Of a stretch of 64,000 bases of DNA, positions 27,866-37,006 are shown piece by piece. Positions within the stretch are counted from its first letter, which is position 1. Every line of letters begins with the position of its first letter. Under the pieces are notes generated by a model. The model was not told where the DNA came from. It did no database searches and worked only from the letters and a program-made list of their open reading frames with translations. A program made the translations under genes and the position numbers. The stretch is from an uncultured candidatus Porisulfidus sp. (GTDB taxonomy: Bacteria; Pseudomonadota; Gammaproteobacteria; Poriferisulfidales; Poriferisulfidaceae). Location of the stretch: the NCBI GenBank assembly GCA_958431155.1, contig OY288106.1, positions 253,937-317,936 on the forward strand, in the 5' to 3' direction.

Positions 27866-27896
27866 TTGGATAACTTTCCTTGAAAGTTCTTACAAT
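27866..27896 (+). promoter_or_regulatory. Possible promoter/operator of the restored lepA
   Basis: TTGGAT (27866-27871) and TACAAT (27891-27896) are spaced 19 bases. Between them lies an inverted repeat, AACTTTC (27872-27878) and GAAAGTT (27882-27888), with a 3-base centre, positioned like an operator. It would lie inside the inserted DNA and drive the intact lepA, which the insertion separated from its original upstream region. Confidence 0.4.
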
Positions 27897-27929
27897 GTAG
27901 GTTTCTAAGTTGTGTCTAGCATTTTCCCG

Positions 27930-28064
27930 ATGGAGAAGATCCGGAATTTCTCCATCATCGCGCACATTGACCACGGCAAGTCCACGCTGGCGGACCGTTT
28001 CATCGAGTTGTGCGGCGCGCTGAGCGACCGCGAGATGAGCGACCAGGTCTTGGACAACATGGAC
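27930..28064 (+). repeat. Direct repeat of lepA codons 1-45, right copy
   Basis: Second copy of the 135-base repeat; it is continuous with the rest of lepA and so forms the working start of the gene. Confidence 0.92.
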
Positions 28065-29720
28065 CTGGAACGGGAGCGCGGCATCACCATCAAGGCGCGC
28101 AGCGTGACCCTGCACTACCAGGCGCAGGATGGCGAGACCTATCGCCTGAACCTGATCGACACGCCTGGGCACGTGGATTTTTCTTATGAGGTATCAAGAT
28201 CGCTTGCGGCCTGCGAGGGCGGGCTGTTGGTGGTGGACGCGTCGCAGGGGGTCGAGGCGCAGACCGTGGCCAACTGCTACAACGCAATCGAGCAGGACCT
28301 GATGATTTTGCCGGTGCTGAACAAGATGGACCTGCCGCAGGCCGACCCGGTGCGTGCCTGCGAGGAAATCGAAGACATCATCGGGCTGGATGCGACGGAT
28401 GCGGTGCAGATCAGCGCGAAGACCGGGCTGAACGTGACAGAGGTGCTGGAGCGGGTGGTGCGCGACGTGCCGCCGCCGGACGGGGACCCGGAGGGGCCGC
28501 TGAAGGCGCTGATCGTCGATTCCTGGTTTGACAGCCATGTCGGCGTAGTGTCGCTGGTGAGAGTGTTTTCCGGGAGACTGAAGAAAGGCGACAAGATCCG
28601 GGTGATGTCGACCGGGCAGACGCGGCGCGTGGATTCCGTGGGGTGGTATGCCCCGAACCCTGAGAATAGCGAAGAGTTGAGCTGCGGGCAGGTCGGTTTC
28701 GTGATGGCGGGCATCCGCGACATCGAGGGCGCACCGGTGGGGGATACGATGACGCTCGCGAGCAGGGGAGCCGAGGAGACACTGCCAGGGTTCCGGGAAG
28801 TGCAGCCGAAGGTGTTCGCCGGACTGTTTCCGGTGGATGCCGATGACTATGAGCAATTGAGGGATGCGTTGGCGAAACTGAGGTTGAACGACGCTTCGTT
28901 CAGCCATGAGCCGGAGACGTCCAAGGCGCTGGGGTTCGGGTTTCGGTGCGGGTTCTTGGGCTTATTGCACATGGAGATCGTGCAGGAGCGGCTGGAGCGG
29001 GAATATCGGCTGAATTTGATTTCCACGGCACCGACGGTGGCTTGCCAGGTGGCGCTGAATTCGGGGGAGACGCTTGAGACCGGCAACCCCAGCCTGCTGC
29101 CGGAGCCGCACGAGATCGAGGAGATCCGCGAGCCCTACATCGAGGCGCACATCCTGGTGCCGCAGGAACATGTCGGCGCGGTGATCACGCTGTGCGAGGA
29201 GCGGCGTGGGCGGCAGAAGCGCCTGCAGTACTCGCGCAACCAGGTCAACCTGGAATACCTGCTGCCGCTGTCCGAGACGGTGACGGACTTCTACGACAAA
29301 CTGAAGTCGGTCAGCCGTGGCTATGCGTCGTTTGATTACCAACTGTCGCACTTCGAGGCAGCGCCGCTGGTGAAACTGGACCTGCTGATCAACGGGGAAC
29401 GCGTGGACGCGCTGTCGGTCATCGTTCATCAGAACCGGGCGATGTCGCTCGGGCGGGACCTGACGGTGCGGATGAAGGATCTGATCCCGAGGCAGATGTT
29501 CGACGTCGCGATCCAGGCGGCGATCGGCTCGCGCATCATCGCGCGCACCACCACCAAGGCCCTGCGCAAGAATGTGACGGCGAAATGTTATGGTGGAGAC
29601 GTGACCCGCAAGCGCAAGCTGCTGGAGAAGCAGAAGGCCGGGAAGAAGCGCATGAAGCGGGTCGGCAACGTGGACATTCCTCAGGAGGCATTCATGGCGA
29701 TCCTGAAACTGGAGCCATGA
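27930..29720 (+). CDS. lepA: Elongation factor 4 (LepA)
   Basis: Ribosome-associated GTPase that back-translocates stalled ribosomes or aids 30S biogenesis. The 596-residue protein has G1 [10 protein letters not shown]2/RGITI region, G3 DTPGHVDF, G4 NKMDLP, later EF-G-like domains, and the LepA-specific C-terminus ([22 protein letters not shown] in parts, then [16 protein letters not shown]). The ATG at 27930 matches the family start; a GTG at 27912 in frame lies in inserted DNA. Its first 135 bases duplicate 26793-26927. Its stop overlaps the next gene. Confidence 0.97.
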   Translation: MEKIRNFSIIAHIDHGKSTLADRFIELCGALSDREMSDQVLDNMDLERERGITIKARSVTLHYQAQDGETYRLNLIDTPGHVDFSYEVSRSLAACEGGLLVVDASQGVEAQTVANCYNAIEQDLMILPVLNKMDLPQADPVRACEEIEDIIGLDATDAVQISAKTGLNVTEVLERVVRDVPPPDGDPEGPLKALIVDSWFDSHVGVVSLVRVFSGRLKKGDKIRVMSTGQTRRVDSVGWYAPNPENSEELSCGQVGFVMAGIRDIEGAPVGDTMTLASRGAEETLPGFREVQPKVFAGLFPVDADDYEQLRDALAKLRLNDASFSHEPETSKALGFGFRCGFLGLLHMEIVQERLEREYRLNLISTAPTVACQVALNSGETLETGNPSLLPEPHEIEEIREPYIEAHILVPQEHVGAVITLCEERRGRQKRLQYSRNQVNLEYLLPLSETVTDFYDKLKSVSRGYASFDYQLSHFEAAPLVKLDLLINGERVDALSVIVHQNRAMSLGRDLTVRMKDLIPRQMFDVAIQAAIGSRIIARTTTKALRKNVTAKCYGGDVTRKRKLLEKQKAGKKRMKRVGNVDIPQEAFMAILKLEP

Positions 29721-30622
29721 GACGAACCTGGGGCGTTCTCGTCCTGATGCTGCTGGTCTCGCCGGCCGCAGCCCAGCTTCTTACCGTTACGTTGTTGGGC
29801 ACCGGCACGCCGAGGCCGGACATCGAGCATTTCAGCCAGGCGATCCTGGTCGAAGCGGGCGACACCAAACTGCTATTCGACGCCGGGCGCGGCGCCACGA
29901 TGCGGCTGCACCAGATCGGGGTTTCAAGTGATCAACTGGACCGGGTGTTCCTGACGCACCTGCACTACGACCATATCGTGGGGCTCGACGACATCTGGCT
30001 GACGGCCCGCCTGTGGCAGCGCACGGAGCCGCTGAAGGTGCTTGGACCAAAGGGGACCAAGGAGTTCGTGGAACACTTGCGCCAGGCTTACGAGGTGGAC
30101 CACCACGTGCGGCGCCGGCAGAGCGGGTTGGCGATGGATCTGGGGGATCTCTGGGCGGAGGAAGTGGAGCCGGGCGTGGTGTATTTGGACGGGGACCTGA
30201 AGGTGACTGCGTTCACGGTGGATCACGGGGCGGTCAAGCCGGCGTTCGGGTACCGGGTGGATTACGGCAAGCGCAGCGTGGTGATTTCTGGGGATACGAC
30301 GTACGAGTCGAACCTGGTCAAACGAGCGAAAGGCGCCGATGTGGTGATTCACGAAGTGATGATGGCGAGCGAGGGTCTTTTGCAGAAGAATCCTCGCCTG
30401 CAGAAGGTGAAGAAATACCACTCAAGCCCGAAGCAGGTCGGGCAGATCCTGGCGCAGATCCGGCCGAGGCTGGGCATCCTGGTGCACATGCTGAAGTTTG
30501 GGGTGACCGAGGCCCAGGTGCTGGAGGCGTTGGGCAAGCACTACAAGGGGGAGGTGAGAGTAGGGGAGGATTTGATGGCAGTGGACATTGGGGATTCGGT
30601 GTACGTGTATCAGCGGCGTTGA
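29717..30622 (+). CDS. Exported metallo-beta-lactamase-fold hydrolase
   Basis: A 301-residue protein with a signal peptide ([19 protein letters not shown]) and an RNase Z/arylsulfatase-like metallo-beta-lactamase fold: [20 protein letters not shown], metal-binding [13 protein letters not shown], later [12 protein letters not shown] and the final His-containing LVHMLKF. The start overlaps the lepA stop as ATGA. Export argues against tRNA processing and for a small extracytoplasmic ester, phosphodiester or sulfate substrate. In many relatives lepB and rnc follow lepA; here they are missing and the defence island begins 120 bases downstream. Confidence 0.88.
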   Translation: MRRTWGVLVLMLLVSPAAAQLLTVTLLGTGTPRPDIEHFSQAILVEAGDTKLLFDAGRGATMRLHQIGVSSDQLDRVFLTHLHYDHIVGLDDIWLTARLWQRTEPLKVLGPKGTKEFVEHLRQAYEVDHHVRRRQSGLAMDLGDLWAEEVEPGVVYLDGDLKVTAFTVDHGAVKPAFGYRVDYGKRSVVISGDTTYESNLVKRAKGADVVIHEVMMASEGLLQKNPRLQKVKKYHSSPKQVGQILAQIRPRLGILVHMLKFGVTEAQVLEALGKHYKGEVRVGEDLMAVDIGDSVYVYQRR

Positions 30623-30742
30623 AACGATTTTTCGTGGATTATGCGTTGGGCGGATGATAAACTGACTAATCACTTATCCCAGTTATAGTTCGCAGTTCGC
30701 GCCTGCGGTGTTGCGTAATCGTAGTTTTAGAGAGGGTCTGAC

Positions 30743-32092
30743 ATGTCTAAACCCAAAAGAATTGAGCGCACAATCCCACTTGACCGTATTTTCCTCAACC
30801 GCAAGAACCCGAGGCATGAACCGTACAGAACTCAATTACAGACCATCAAATGGCTATGTGCCAAGGAAGAAGTATTACAGCTGGCGCGCGACATTGCTAA
30901 GTATGGACTTAGTCCGTTAGATAGATTTGGTGTTTACAAAGATCATGACACCGGAGGTGAAGACGCGACGTTCATTGCCGCAGAAGGTAACCGCCGTCTT
31001 TGCGCAATGAAGCTTTTGACTGATCCCGATTTGGCTCCTCCGGGACGGCAAGCCTACTTCGAAGGGCTAGCGAAGAAGTGGACGCCTATAACCCAATTGC
31101 CATGTATCATTTTCGAGGATAAGAAAGACCTCGACATTTGGCTAAAAAGACGCCACCATGGACAAGCAGGTGGAATCGGACAAAAACCGTGGAACGCAGA
31201 TCAAAAAGCGCGTCACAGTGGTGTTGGTTCGCGCAATCAGGTTGCCTTGGCTTTCTTAGATTATGCTGAACGAGAAGAATTAATTTCGGCAGAAGGTAGA
31301 AAGCGAAAACTCACGACGGTACAACGTTTTTTGAGCAATCCGGTGATGCGGGAAACTCTGGGTCTAGACACACATGACCCCAGAAAGATTGCTCGGAATC
31401 GCACAGAAGAAGATTTCAATCTTCTTGCCCAACGATTTGTCTTGGATATGTTGGGTGAGAATCCGAAGATTAATTCGCGTTACAACAAGGCAAACATTGA
31501 GGTATACGCACGAGAACTTGGCTCCATAGAAGGACAGAGCAATGAACGTATCGAGCCAGAACCACTTATGTCTGGTTCCTCAAAACCAAAGTCAAAGCGT
31601 AGACAACAGCCGGGTAAGGTAAAAGGACCACAACGTCTGCCACACCAACCCGAAATCGAAAGTACATTGGAGACCCTGAATAGCTGGAAGCTACGAAGTC
31701 TTTATCGTTCGATTTGTGCTATTTCTCTTCAAGAAAATACGCCAATATTGGCCGTAGGAGTATGGTCATTTTTTGAAACCTTAACGGCGTTAGCTGGGCG
31801 TGACCCGGGAACAGATTTTTATAGCTTCCTTAGTCCGCAAAAGTTCTCAGAATATAAACTGGGAACGAAGAGACAAACTAATCCACTACGGCAAGCCGTG
31901 CGGAGAATTCTCGACTATGGCAACGCGACGAAACATCACAGCACAGCAGCAGCGTTTAATGGAGATCAGCTAGCGAATGATCTAGATTCCTTAGAAGAAT
32001 TGATCCTCAAAATAATTGAGGATGCAATCTCTCAACAAAAAAATAGACTTTTACGGGTGAATCTGGCTCCGGAATCAAATGATTCACTTTGA
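30743..32092 (+). CDS. ParB/Srx-fold N-terminal domain protein
   Basis: A 449-residue protein. The N-terminal ~200 residues look like a ParB-type nuclease/CTPase fold: IPLDRIFLNRKNPR, then LARDIAKYGLSPLDRFGVY and the key FIAAEGNRRLCAMKLL. A basic, Pro-rich linker follows at ~275-305 (SKPKSKRRQQPGKVKGPQR). The C-terminal helical domain from ~310 is unrecognised. ParB-like proteins of this kind occur in phage and defence islands, often beside DNA methylases, and are not partition proteins. It precedes the adenine methylase by 20 bases, so the two are likely cotranscribed. Function unknown: DNA binding or nicking is inference. Confidence 0.75.
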   Translation: MSKPKRIERTIPLDRIFLNRKNPRHEPYRTQLQTIKWLCAKEEVLQLARDIAKYGLSPLDRFGVYKDHDTGGEDATFIAAEGNRRLCAMKLLTDPDLAPPGRQAYFEGLAKKWTPITQLPCIIFEDKKDLDIWLKRRHHGQAGGIGQKPWNADQKARHSGVGSRNQVALAFLDYAEREELISAEGRKRKLTTVQRFLSNPVMRETLGLDTHDPRKIARNRTEEDFNLLAQRFVLDMLGENPKINSRYNKANIEVYARELGSIEGQSNERIEPEPLMSGSSKPKSKRRQQPGKVKGPQRLPHQPEIESTLETLNSWKLRSLYRSICAISLQENTPILAVGVWSFFETLTALAGRDPGTDFYSFLSPQKFSEYKLGTKRQTNPLRQAVRRILDYGNATKHHSTAAAFNGDQLANDLDSLEELILKIIEDAISQQKNRLLRVNLAPESNDSL

Positions 32093-32112
32093 AGGGAAGA
32101 GATTAATTTGAT

Positions 32113-32979
32113 ATGCCTCGCGCAACCTCTCCCCTCCGGTATCCTGGCGGCAAGGCATGCCTTTATTCGCTGATTTCTAGGATTCTGAAAGATAACCGAA
32201 TCGAACGCCGACACTATGTGGAACCTTTTGCGGGGGGTTGTGGGCTGGCATTGACACTACTGTATGAGGGGCATGTCAGCGACATTCACATCAACGATAT
32301 TGATACTTCCATTTGGGCATTTTGGTACAGTGTGCTAGAGCAAACTGAAGATATTATCCACCGTATCCGGAGCACGCCGGTCACGATTGACGAATGGTGG
32401 GCCCAAAAAGAAATTCATGCAAAAAAGGAAATAGATGATCCAGTATCTCTAGGGTTTGCAACTTTCTTTCTCAACAGAACTAATCGCTCCGGGATCATCA
32501 AGGCCGCAGGTGTGATTGGCGGACTTGATCAAAGTGGCTCGTACAAACTGGATTGCAGGTTTAATAGAAAAGACTTAGAGCGACGTATTCGACGTGTAGC
32601 CAGATATCGAAATCGTATTCACTTAGATCGAAAAGATGCGTTGGTGTTTATTGAAAAAACTAGCCGAGATCTTCCTAAATCCACCTTTTTTTACATGGAT
32701 CCACCATATTTCAATAAGGGGCGAGGACTCTATACTAGTTTCTATAAACCAGAGGATCACAATTTTCTTGCCAAGTCTATCTTGACTTTAGAGAATCCCT
32801 GGATTGTTACATACGATAATGTTGAATCGATTTCTGAACTCTACAAAAAACGGCGTCAGTATCAGTTCGGTGTCAGCTATTCTCTTGAAATAAAACGGCG
32901 GGCGACGGAGTTGCTTATAGCATCAAAAGGTCTCCGGATGCCTGTAGAGGTCCGAAGTCAGCAGACAAATCGTATTTGA
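32113..32979 (+). CDS. D12-class DNA N6-adenine methyltransferase
   Basis: A 288-residue Dam-like enzyme. Near the N-terminus is LRYPGGKACL, then the SAM-binding motif YVEPFAGGCGLAL (residues 36-47) and INDIDTSIWAF; the catalytic DPPY is at 196-199 in FYMDPPYFNKG. FLNRTNRSG is also typical of D12 enzymes. The recognition site cannot be read from the sequence. There is no adjacent type II endonuclease of the classical kind; the nearest nuclease-like genes are the UDG-like and DUF3883 genes. Confidence 0.9.
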   Translation: MPRATSPLRYPGGKACLYSLISRILKDNRIERRHYVEPFAGGCGLALTLLYEGHVSDIHINDIDTSIWAFWYSVLEQTEDIIHRIRSTPVTIDEWWAQKEIHAKKEIDDPVSLGFATFFLNRTNRSGIIKAAGVIGGLDQSGSYKLDCRFNRKDLERRIRRVARYRNRIHLDRKDALVFIEKTSRDLPKSTFFYMDPPYFNKGRGLYTSFYKPEDHNFLAKSILTLENPWIVTYDNVESISELYKKRRQYQFGVSYSLEIKRRATELLIASKGLRMPVEVRSQQTNRI

Positions 32980-33047
32980 ACCATGCTGCCTAAAAAATCC
33001 TTGCGCTAGGCAATCATTCCCATCCCTATCGTTACATCCAACACTAA

Positions 33048-33725
33048 ATGAATAAAAAGAATTTTGAACAAGAACTCGCTAAACGCATAGATCATGTATT
33101 TGCGGGCCATCCCGAAATCCGGGATCATCGGAGAGAGCATCCATGGTTGACGGGGTCGCTTGGTGATCCCTATTCGGGTATCTGGTTTGTTGCTGAAAGT
33201 CCGAGTTTGAGCAAAATTGAGGCGACTACAAAAAGAGGGATGAATTCTGGTTGTGTGTTAACGCCGAATTCGCAATGGGGCACGACTAAGGGATCACAGA
33301 TTCTTAGAAAAGCATTGGTGAAGGCGGGATTCAAAGATCCCGAATGGAATTCTCCCGATGGATGGCGCTGCTATGTTACGAATGTGATTAAAGAAGCTGT
33401 CTACGTCAAAAAATGGACAAAAGAGAAAAAGGTAGAAGCTGCGGAGACTTGGGCATCTGTATTACGCTGGCAATTGAAGCAATCTTCCCCCAAACTGATT
33501 GTGTTCATGGGAGGGACAGTTGAAAAATTGATGCGGCATCTTGAGCGAAAAGGCATAATTATGCTTCCTTCAACTAGGAAAATCCATCATTATTCGTATA
33601 TTGCGTTTCGGGCGGAAGGCAGACTTGGACCCATGCATCCCGACAGAATAAAGCAATACCAGGAGGCAATGCTTGATATCCGGTGCGAGTTCAATAATTC
33701 TTATGCCTCGAAAGATGCTCGATAA
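33048..33725 (+). CDS. Uracil-DNA-glycosylase-superfamily-like protein
   Basis: A 225-residue protein with the outline of the UDG fold: an early strand GIWFVAESPSLSKIE (in place of GExPG), TKGSQILRKALVKAGF, YVTNVIKEAV, the strand KLIVFMGGTVEKLM and a final IHHYSYIAFRAEG in place of the HPSP loop. It is divergent from housekeeping UDGs, so the base it recognises could be a modified base rather than uracil. It follows the adenine methylase by 68 bases on the same strand and overlaps the convergent DUF3883 gene by 25 bases. The assignment rests on motif order only. Confidence 0.6.
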   Translation: MNKKNFEQELAKRIDHVFAGHPEIRDHRREHPWLTGSLGDPYSGIWFVAESPSLSKIEATTKRGMNSGCVLTPNSQWGTTKGSQILRKALVKAGFKDPEWNSPDGWRCYVTNVIKEAVYVKKWTKEKKVEAAETWASVLRWQLKQSSPKLIVFMGGTVEKLMRHLERKGIIMLPSTRKIHHYSYIAFRAEGRLGPMHPDRIKQYQEAMLDIRCEFNNSYASKDAR

Positions 33726-34543
33726 CTAATAGGCCGCAGTGTGACGAAGTTTTCCAGTGGCGGCTTAAGTTTAAATACTTTTGGCGATCGTGTGAAATTG
33801 TAAAGGCGAACAAGTCGGAATTCATCTGCACGTTCAACCGAGAGTTGACGTTCATTCTCAGTCAGGTAGAAAGGGGTGTATTGATGCCCGGTGGTTGTTT
33901 TTACTTCAAGCAACCGCTCATCTCCAGATTCACTGAAAGACAAAATATCATAGCCTGCTCCGTCACCTTCTTCTTCCGATATCCACTTTACTTTACGAGA
34001 GAGATCATTCCTCCCAGCATCAGTCAGACGCGTCCGTTCAGAAATAAGGATTCTCTCTTCCCCGAGTCTTCCGAGTTCGCGGTTGTGGGCGTCTCGCGCC
34101 GCCGGGTCAAATTTTCGAGCCAGCCGCTGTAATGTTTTCGGTTCGCTTGGCTTTTTTGATGGCGCAGGCTCTGGCATTAGATATCCTTGTTGTTCGGGTT
34201 GACTTGGTGGGGGTATCTGAATGCTCTGTTTCGTGAAGATGTCAGGATGCGCGAGAAGGTAGCGCTCGACTCCGGTGATTAGGGCATTTTGGTAATTGAC
34301 CTTTGGCTTGTAACCGGGGATCCAATCCATAGCGAGATGTTGTAGAACAGCACTGATATTTTGGTATTTGAAATCAACAGCCTTGTGTGACCTGCCCATA
34401 CGAGCCTGCAATTCCTTATTCTTGTGGAGTTTCGTATAAGGTTTGCCCTGCAATTCCATTCGGAGCATTTCGAAGTACGAATCAACGGTCAAATCTATCT
34501 CTTGGTCAGACCATGGGGTGCCTGCTGGGTCACTGTTGCTCAT
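33701..34543 (-). CDS. DUF3883 / restriction-endonuclease-like protein
   Basis: A 280-residue protein. The C-terminal half matches DUF3883: GRLGEERILISERTRL, then GAGYDILSF (Asp ~199) and ERLLEVKTTTG (Glu 213, Lys 215), the D...ExK layout of PD-(D/E)XK nucleases, and FYLTENERQLSVE. The N-terminal ~110 residues (WSDQEIDLTVDSYFEML) resemble a small DNA-binding domain often found with HNH or DUF3883 nucleases (AVDFKYQNISAVL). Last gene of the minus-strand group dcm-GHKL-Rossmann-DUF3883, so it is the likely effector nuclease of that group. Confidence 0.75.
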   Translation of the reverse strand: MSNSDPAGTPWSDQEIDLTVDSYFEMLRMELQGKPYTKLHKNKELQARMGRSHKAVDFKYQNISAVLQHLAMDWIPGYKPKVNYQNALITGVERYLLAHPDIFTKQSIQIPPPSQPEQQGYLMPEPAPSKKPSEPKTLQRLARKFDPAARDAHNRELGRLGEERILISERTRLTDAGRNDLSRKVKWISEEEGDGAGYDILSFSESGDERLLEVKTTTGHQYTPFYLTENERQLSVERADEFRLVRLYNFTRSPKVFKLKPPLENFVTLRPISYRASFEA

Positions 34544-34582
34544 TATTGGGATGTATGCAGCTTTACGCAGTTTCCCTAGATT

Positions 34583-35554
34583 TTACTCAATTACGGCTTG
34601 AAATGCTGGGTAAAAGCGATGAAATCTTGAGTAGGCCTTTATGGTAGGTTTGTCCAAATCAAAGCCAAGGAAGTCTCGGATATCTTCATACTCCTTGTGC
34701 ATTTGTTGGTCAAGGGCCAAGCGTTCGCGTGTCGAAAGTTCGGAAACACGTATTATTTCTATTTGGTCCCAGTTCGATGGGGCGTAGGCCCAACCCTTTG
34801 GCAGATCCGGAGTTCCATTTCTATCTGTGACCATGATAGTTGCTGTTAGCATTTGCGTCGTGTCCTTATACCTAGTCAAAAGTACCGGGGATGGCGTTTT
34901 GTCTTCGGAACTTTCTTCCATACCCAATACATACGCTCGTTCAATGCATTTCGCCAAAACTTCCACCATCTGGCCAAAGTTTATATCTGTGATTGACCTG
35001 GGCATGTAGGTGCCAAGTTCGTGCTTCAATAATATTGCATTTTGTTTCCCTCTAGGCAGTGCTTTTTCGGTGGGACTCAACTCATCTCTAAGTTGATTGA
35101 TTCCCTCAAAATTTGCATTCATCGTCACTTTAACAACATCTCCCACAGTGAGCTTTGACGTCAACTCTTGAATCTCTGTGAGTTGCCGTTTCCGATCTAT
35201 TGCGGTGTAGTCCAGCCACACAACTACCTGGTGTGCCTCGAACTCAGAAAGAATGCCATCGAGAAGCACAGGGAGTTCTTCACTGGAGTGGGCTCTGCAT
35301 GTGACACCATCAAATGGAGCGTTAAATTTCTGGCGGTCTACCACAGTTTCATCCCAATCGAATGAGTAGAGTTTGCGTAAGCCAGCTCGCCGATAGATTG
35401 CCAGATGATCACTTAAATGGTTGCCTCCCATGGATATGTAAACGTAATTGTCTGGGCCAGCATCAGTTACCAAAAGGGACACAAATTCCGCAAATAATTC
35501 CCGGTCCACGTACTTGTTGGGGCGAAGGCGGTATGAATGATTTTCAGCACTCAT
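34583..35554 (-). CDS. Rossmann/O-methyltransferase-like protein of the MORC-type system
   Basis: A 323-residue protein with features of a class I methyltransferase-like fold: GPDNYVYISMGGNHLSDHL, then KLYSFDWDETVVDRQKFN (acidic end of strand 2) and HQVVVWLDYTAIDR (motif IV-like), followed by LTVGDVVKVTMNANF. A canonical Gly-rich motif I is not clear, so SAM binding is uncertain. The ATG at 35554 overlaps the stop of the GHKL ATPase gene (ATGA), which indicates a tight functional pair; an earlier ATG at 35587 is also in frame. Function unknown. Product size and order suggest a dedicated partner of the ATPase. Confidence 0.7.
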   Translation of the reverse strand: MSAENHSYRLRPNKYVDRELFAEFVSLLVTDAGPDNYVYISMGGNHLSDHLAIYRRAGLRKLYSFDWDETVVDRQKFNAPFDGVTCRAHSSEELPVLLDGILSEFEAHQVVVWLDYTAIDRKRQLTEIQELTSKLTVGDVVKVTMNANFEGINQLRDELSPTEKALPRGKQNAILLKHELGTYMPRSITDINFGQMVEVLAKCIERAYVLGMEESSEDKTPSPVLLTRYKDTTQMLTATIMVTDRNGTPDLPKGWAYAPSNWDQIEIIRVSELSTRERLALDQQMHKEYEDIRDFLGFDLDKPTIKAYSRFHRFYPAFQAVIE

Positions 35555-36939
35555 TGCTCGCGAGACCTTTTCAGCGTTTCTTCCCATGCTGCCACACCTA
35601 CATCTCCTGCTTTGGCGTCTGTATCTCCCAACAGAAAGTCAGCTAGATATTTGATCTCACCAATATCCCTTGAGAAGGCCACACGACGTTTTTTTGTGAC
35701 TCCTTTGGGTTTGGGCAAATCGGGTACATATCTCTTCTCTTGGTGTTGGCTACCACGAACCACTTGACCTTTTTCTGCAACTAGCGAAACTGACTTTGCT
35801 TCTACCCGCTTTTCTGAGCTGAGCAAGTTATCGACCATTTCTTCGCTTCCTTTCCAGCGATTCGTGAATCCAACAAAAAGTTTGATGCCGTCCATGGCGG
35901 CATTTCTTGCAAGCATAAACGTGTCGCTGTCCGTGTCCAAGTTTCTTTTGGTCGTAGAAACTGGAAGAAGCTCCGCATCATCACAGAAAAAACTAATGAG
36001 GCCAGATATGGCACGGAACTGCGGATGATATCTAGGTGTAGTTGCTATGCCCCAACCTGTTATGGAGGTCCTATCCGACATGACTATTACTCGATCATTG
36101 CATATTACTGTAATTCCTGCTTCACCAGCTGCTCGTGCTGTTGGATCGCTTCTTTCTGGGTCTGTTGCCTCTTCGAGTTCCACTTGCCGTGTGAGATTGC
36201 GGTAGAAACCAACCGTTACCTTTATTCTCACGCCGCCGATATTTGCTTCGTAGTCGAAAGGCTCAATGTCTCCCGAAAAGATGAGCCGTACCGTTTCGGG
36301 CCGGACTTGAACTCCGTTCAGTTTGATAACAAACCCTTTTCCCATGATATAAGCGAAGTGTTGACCCAATCTATCGCACAAATCATCTAAAAACGTTTCC
36401 CTGCTGAATCTACTGGAGACATCGGGCAGGAGATTAGTAATCCGTATCGCCACACCTAAGTTGCCGTTTTTCTCTACCTCACGTAGTGGCAACTCCCAAT
36501 TTTCTTCATCTGGGTCCAACCACTCAGCACTATACTGCACTTCGACGGCACGATCAGCTGACTGCGACACGACCGTTGCGTCTTTCGCCATCTTGAAGAT
36601 GGCTCGTTTCATCCCGATGCCATATACGCCAATTGTTGGTAGATCATTGTCCAAATCCGTTCTAGGTCTACCGAGGCGAAATGCAGCATCCAGATAATCG
36701 TCCGGAATACCACCACAGTTGTCCTCTAAAACAAACTCCGTTTGGTTGACTATCAAATTGCACCAATAACCTTCGAAAGGGCATTCAGTATCAAGTTTTT
36801 CTCTTCCTTGACGCATCGCGCCATCAATACAGTTGTCAACGAGATCGAGAATTGCGTCATCTAATTCGATGTCGCGCGGCAACATAGAAACAAAGAAACG
36901 CTTTGTTGGTGCCCCGTTTAAAACATCTGGATTTGACAT
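35551..36939 (-). CDS. GHKL ATPase, MORC/MutL-like
   Basis: A 462-residue protein whose N-terminal third is a GHKL (Hsp90/MutL/MORC) ATPase: N box DAILDLVDNCIDGAM (Asp-Asn at 35-36), G1 EDNCGGIP at 72-79 and G2 GVYGIGMKRA at 104-113. A second, S5-like domain includes LISFFCDDAELLPVSTTKRNLD, with the transducer lysine. The C-terminal ~90 residues are basic and unrecognised. MORC-like ATPases beside cytosine methyltransferases have been described as parts of restriction-modification systems. It lies 67 bases after the upstream C5 methyltransferase and overlaps the next gene. Confidence 0.88.
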   Translation of the reverse strand: MSNPDVLNGAPTKRFFVSMLPRDIELDDAILDLVDNCIDGAMRQGREKLDTECPFEGYWCNLIVNQTEFVLEDNCGGIPDDYLDAAFRLGRPRTDLDNDLPTIGVYGIGMKRAIFKMAKDATVVSQSADRAVEVQYSAEWLDPDEENWELPLREVEKNGNLGVAIRITNLLPDVSSRFSRETFLDDLCDRLGQHFAYIMGKGFVIKLNGVQVRPETVRLIFSGDIEPFDYEANIGGVRIKVTVGFYRNLTRQVELEEATDPERSDPTARAAGEAGITVICNDRVIVMSDRTSITGWGIATTPRYHPQFRAISGLISFFCDDAELLPVSTTKRNLDTDSDTFMLARNAAMDGIKLFVGFTNRWKGSEEMVDNLLSSEKRVEAKSVSLVAEKGQVVRGSQHQEKRYVPDLPKPKGVTKKRRVAFSRDIGEIKYLADFLLGDTDAKAGDVGVAAWEETLKRSREQ

Positions 36940-37006
36940 ATCACCATCACCACTTATGTTCCAGCGTTAATCGGCCTCTGGCTAGCATTCCGCGCAGGTA
37001 TTTGAG

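Larger units (their letters stand above)
26928..27929 (+). mobile_element. ~1 kb mini-island inserted in lepA
   Basis: AT-rich DNA between the two copies of the lepA start, carrying two unknown genes with good ribosome-binding sites and no integrase or transposase. The arrangement is that of an element that integrates into a housekeeping gene and supplies a replacement 5' end. The exact crossover lies somewhere inside the 135-base repeat. It could be a remnant of a larger element or one mobilised in trans. Confidence 0.7.
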
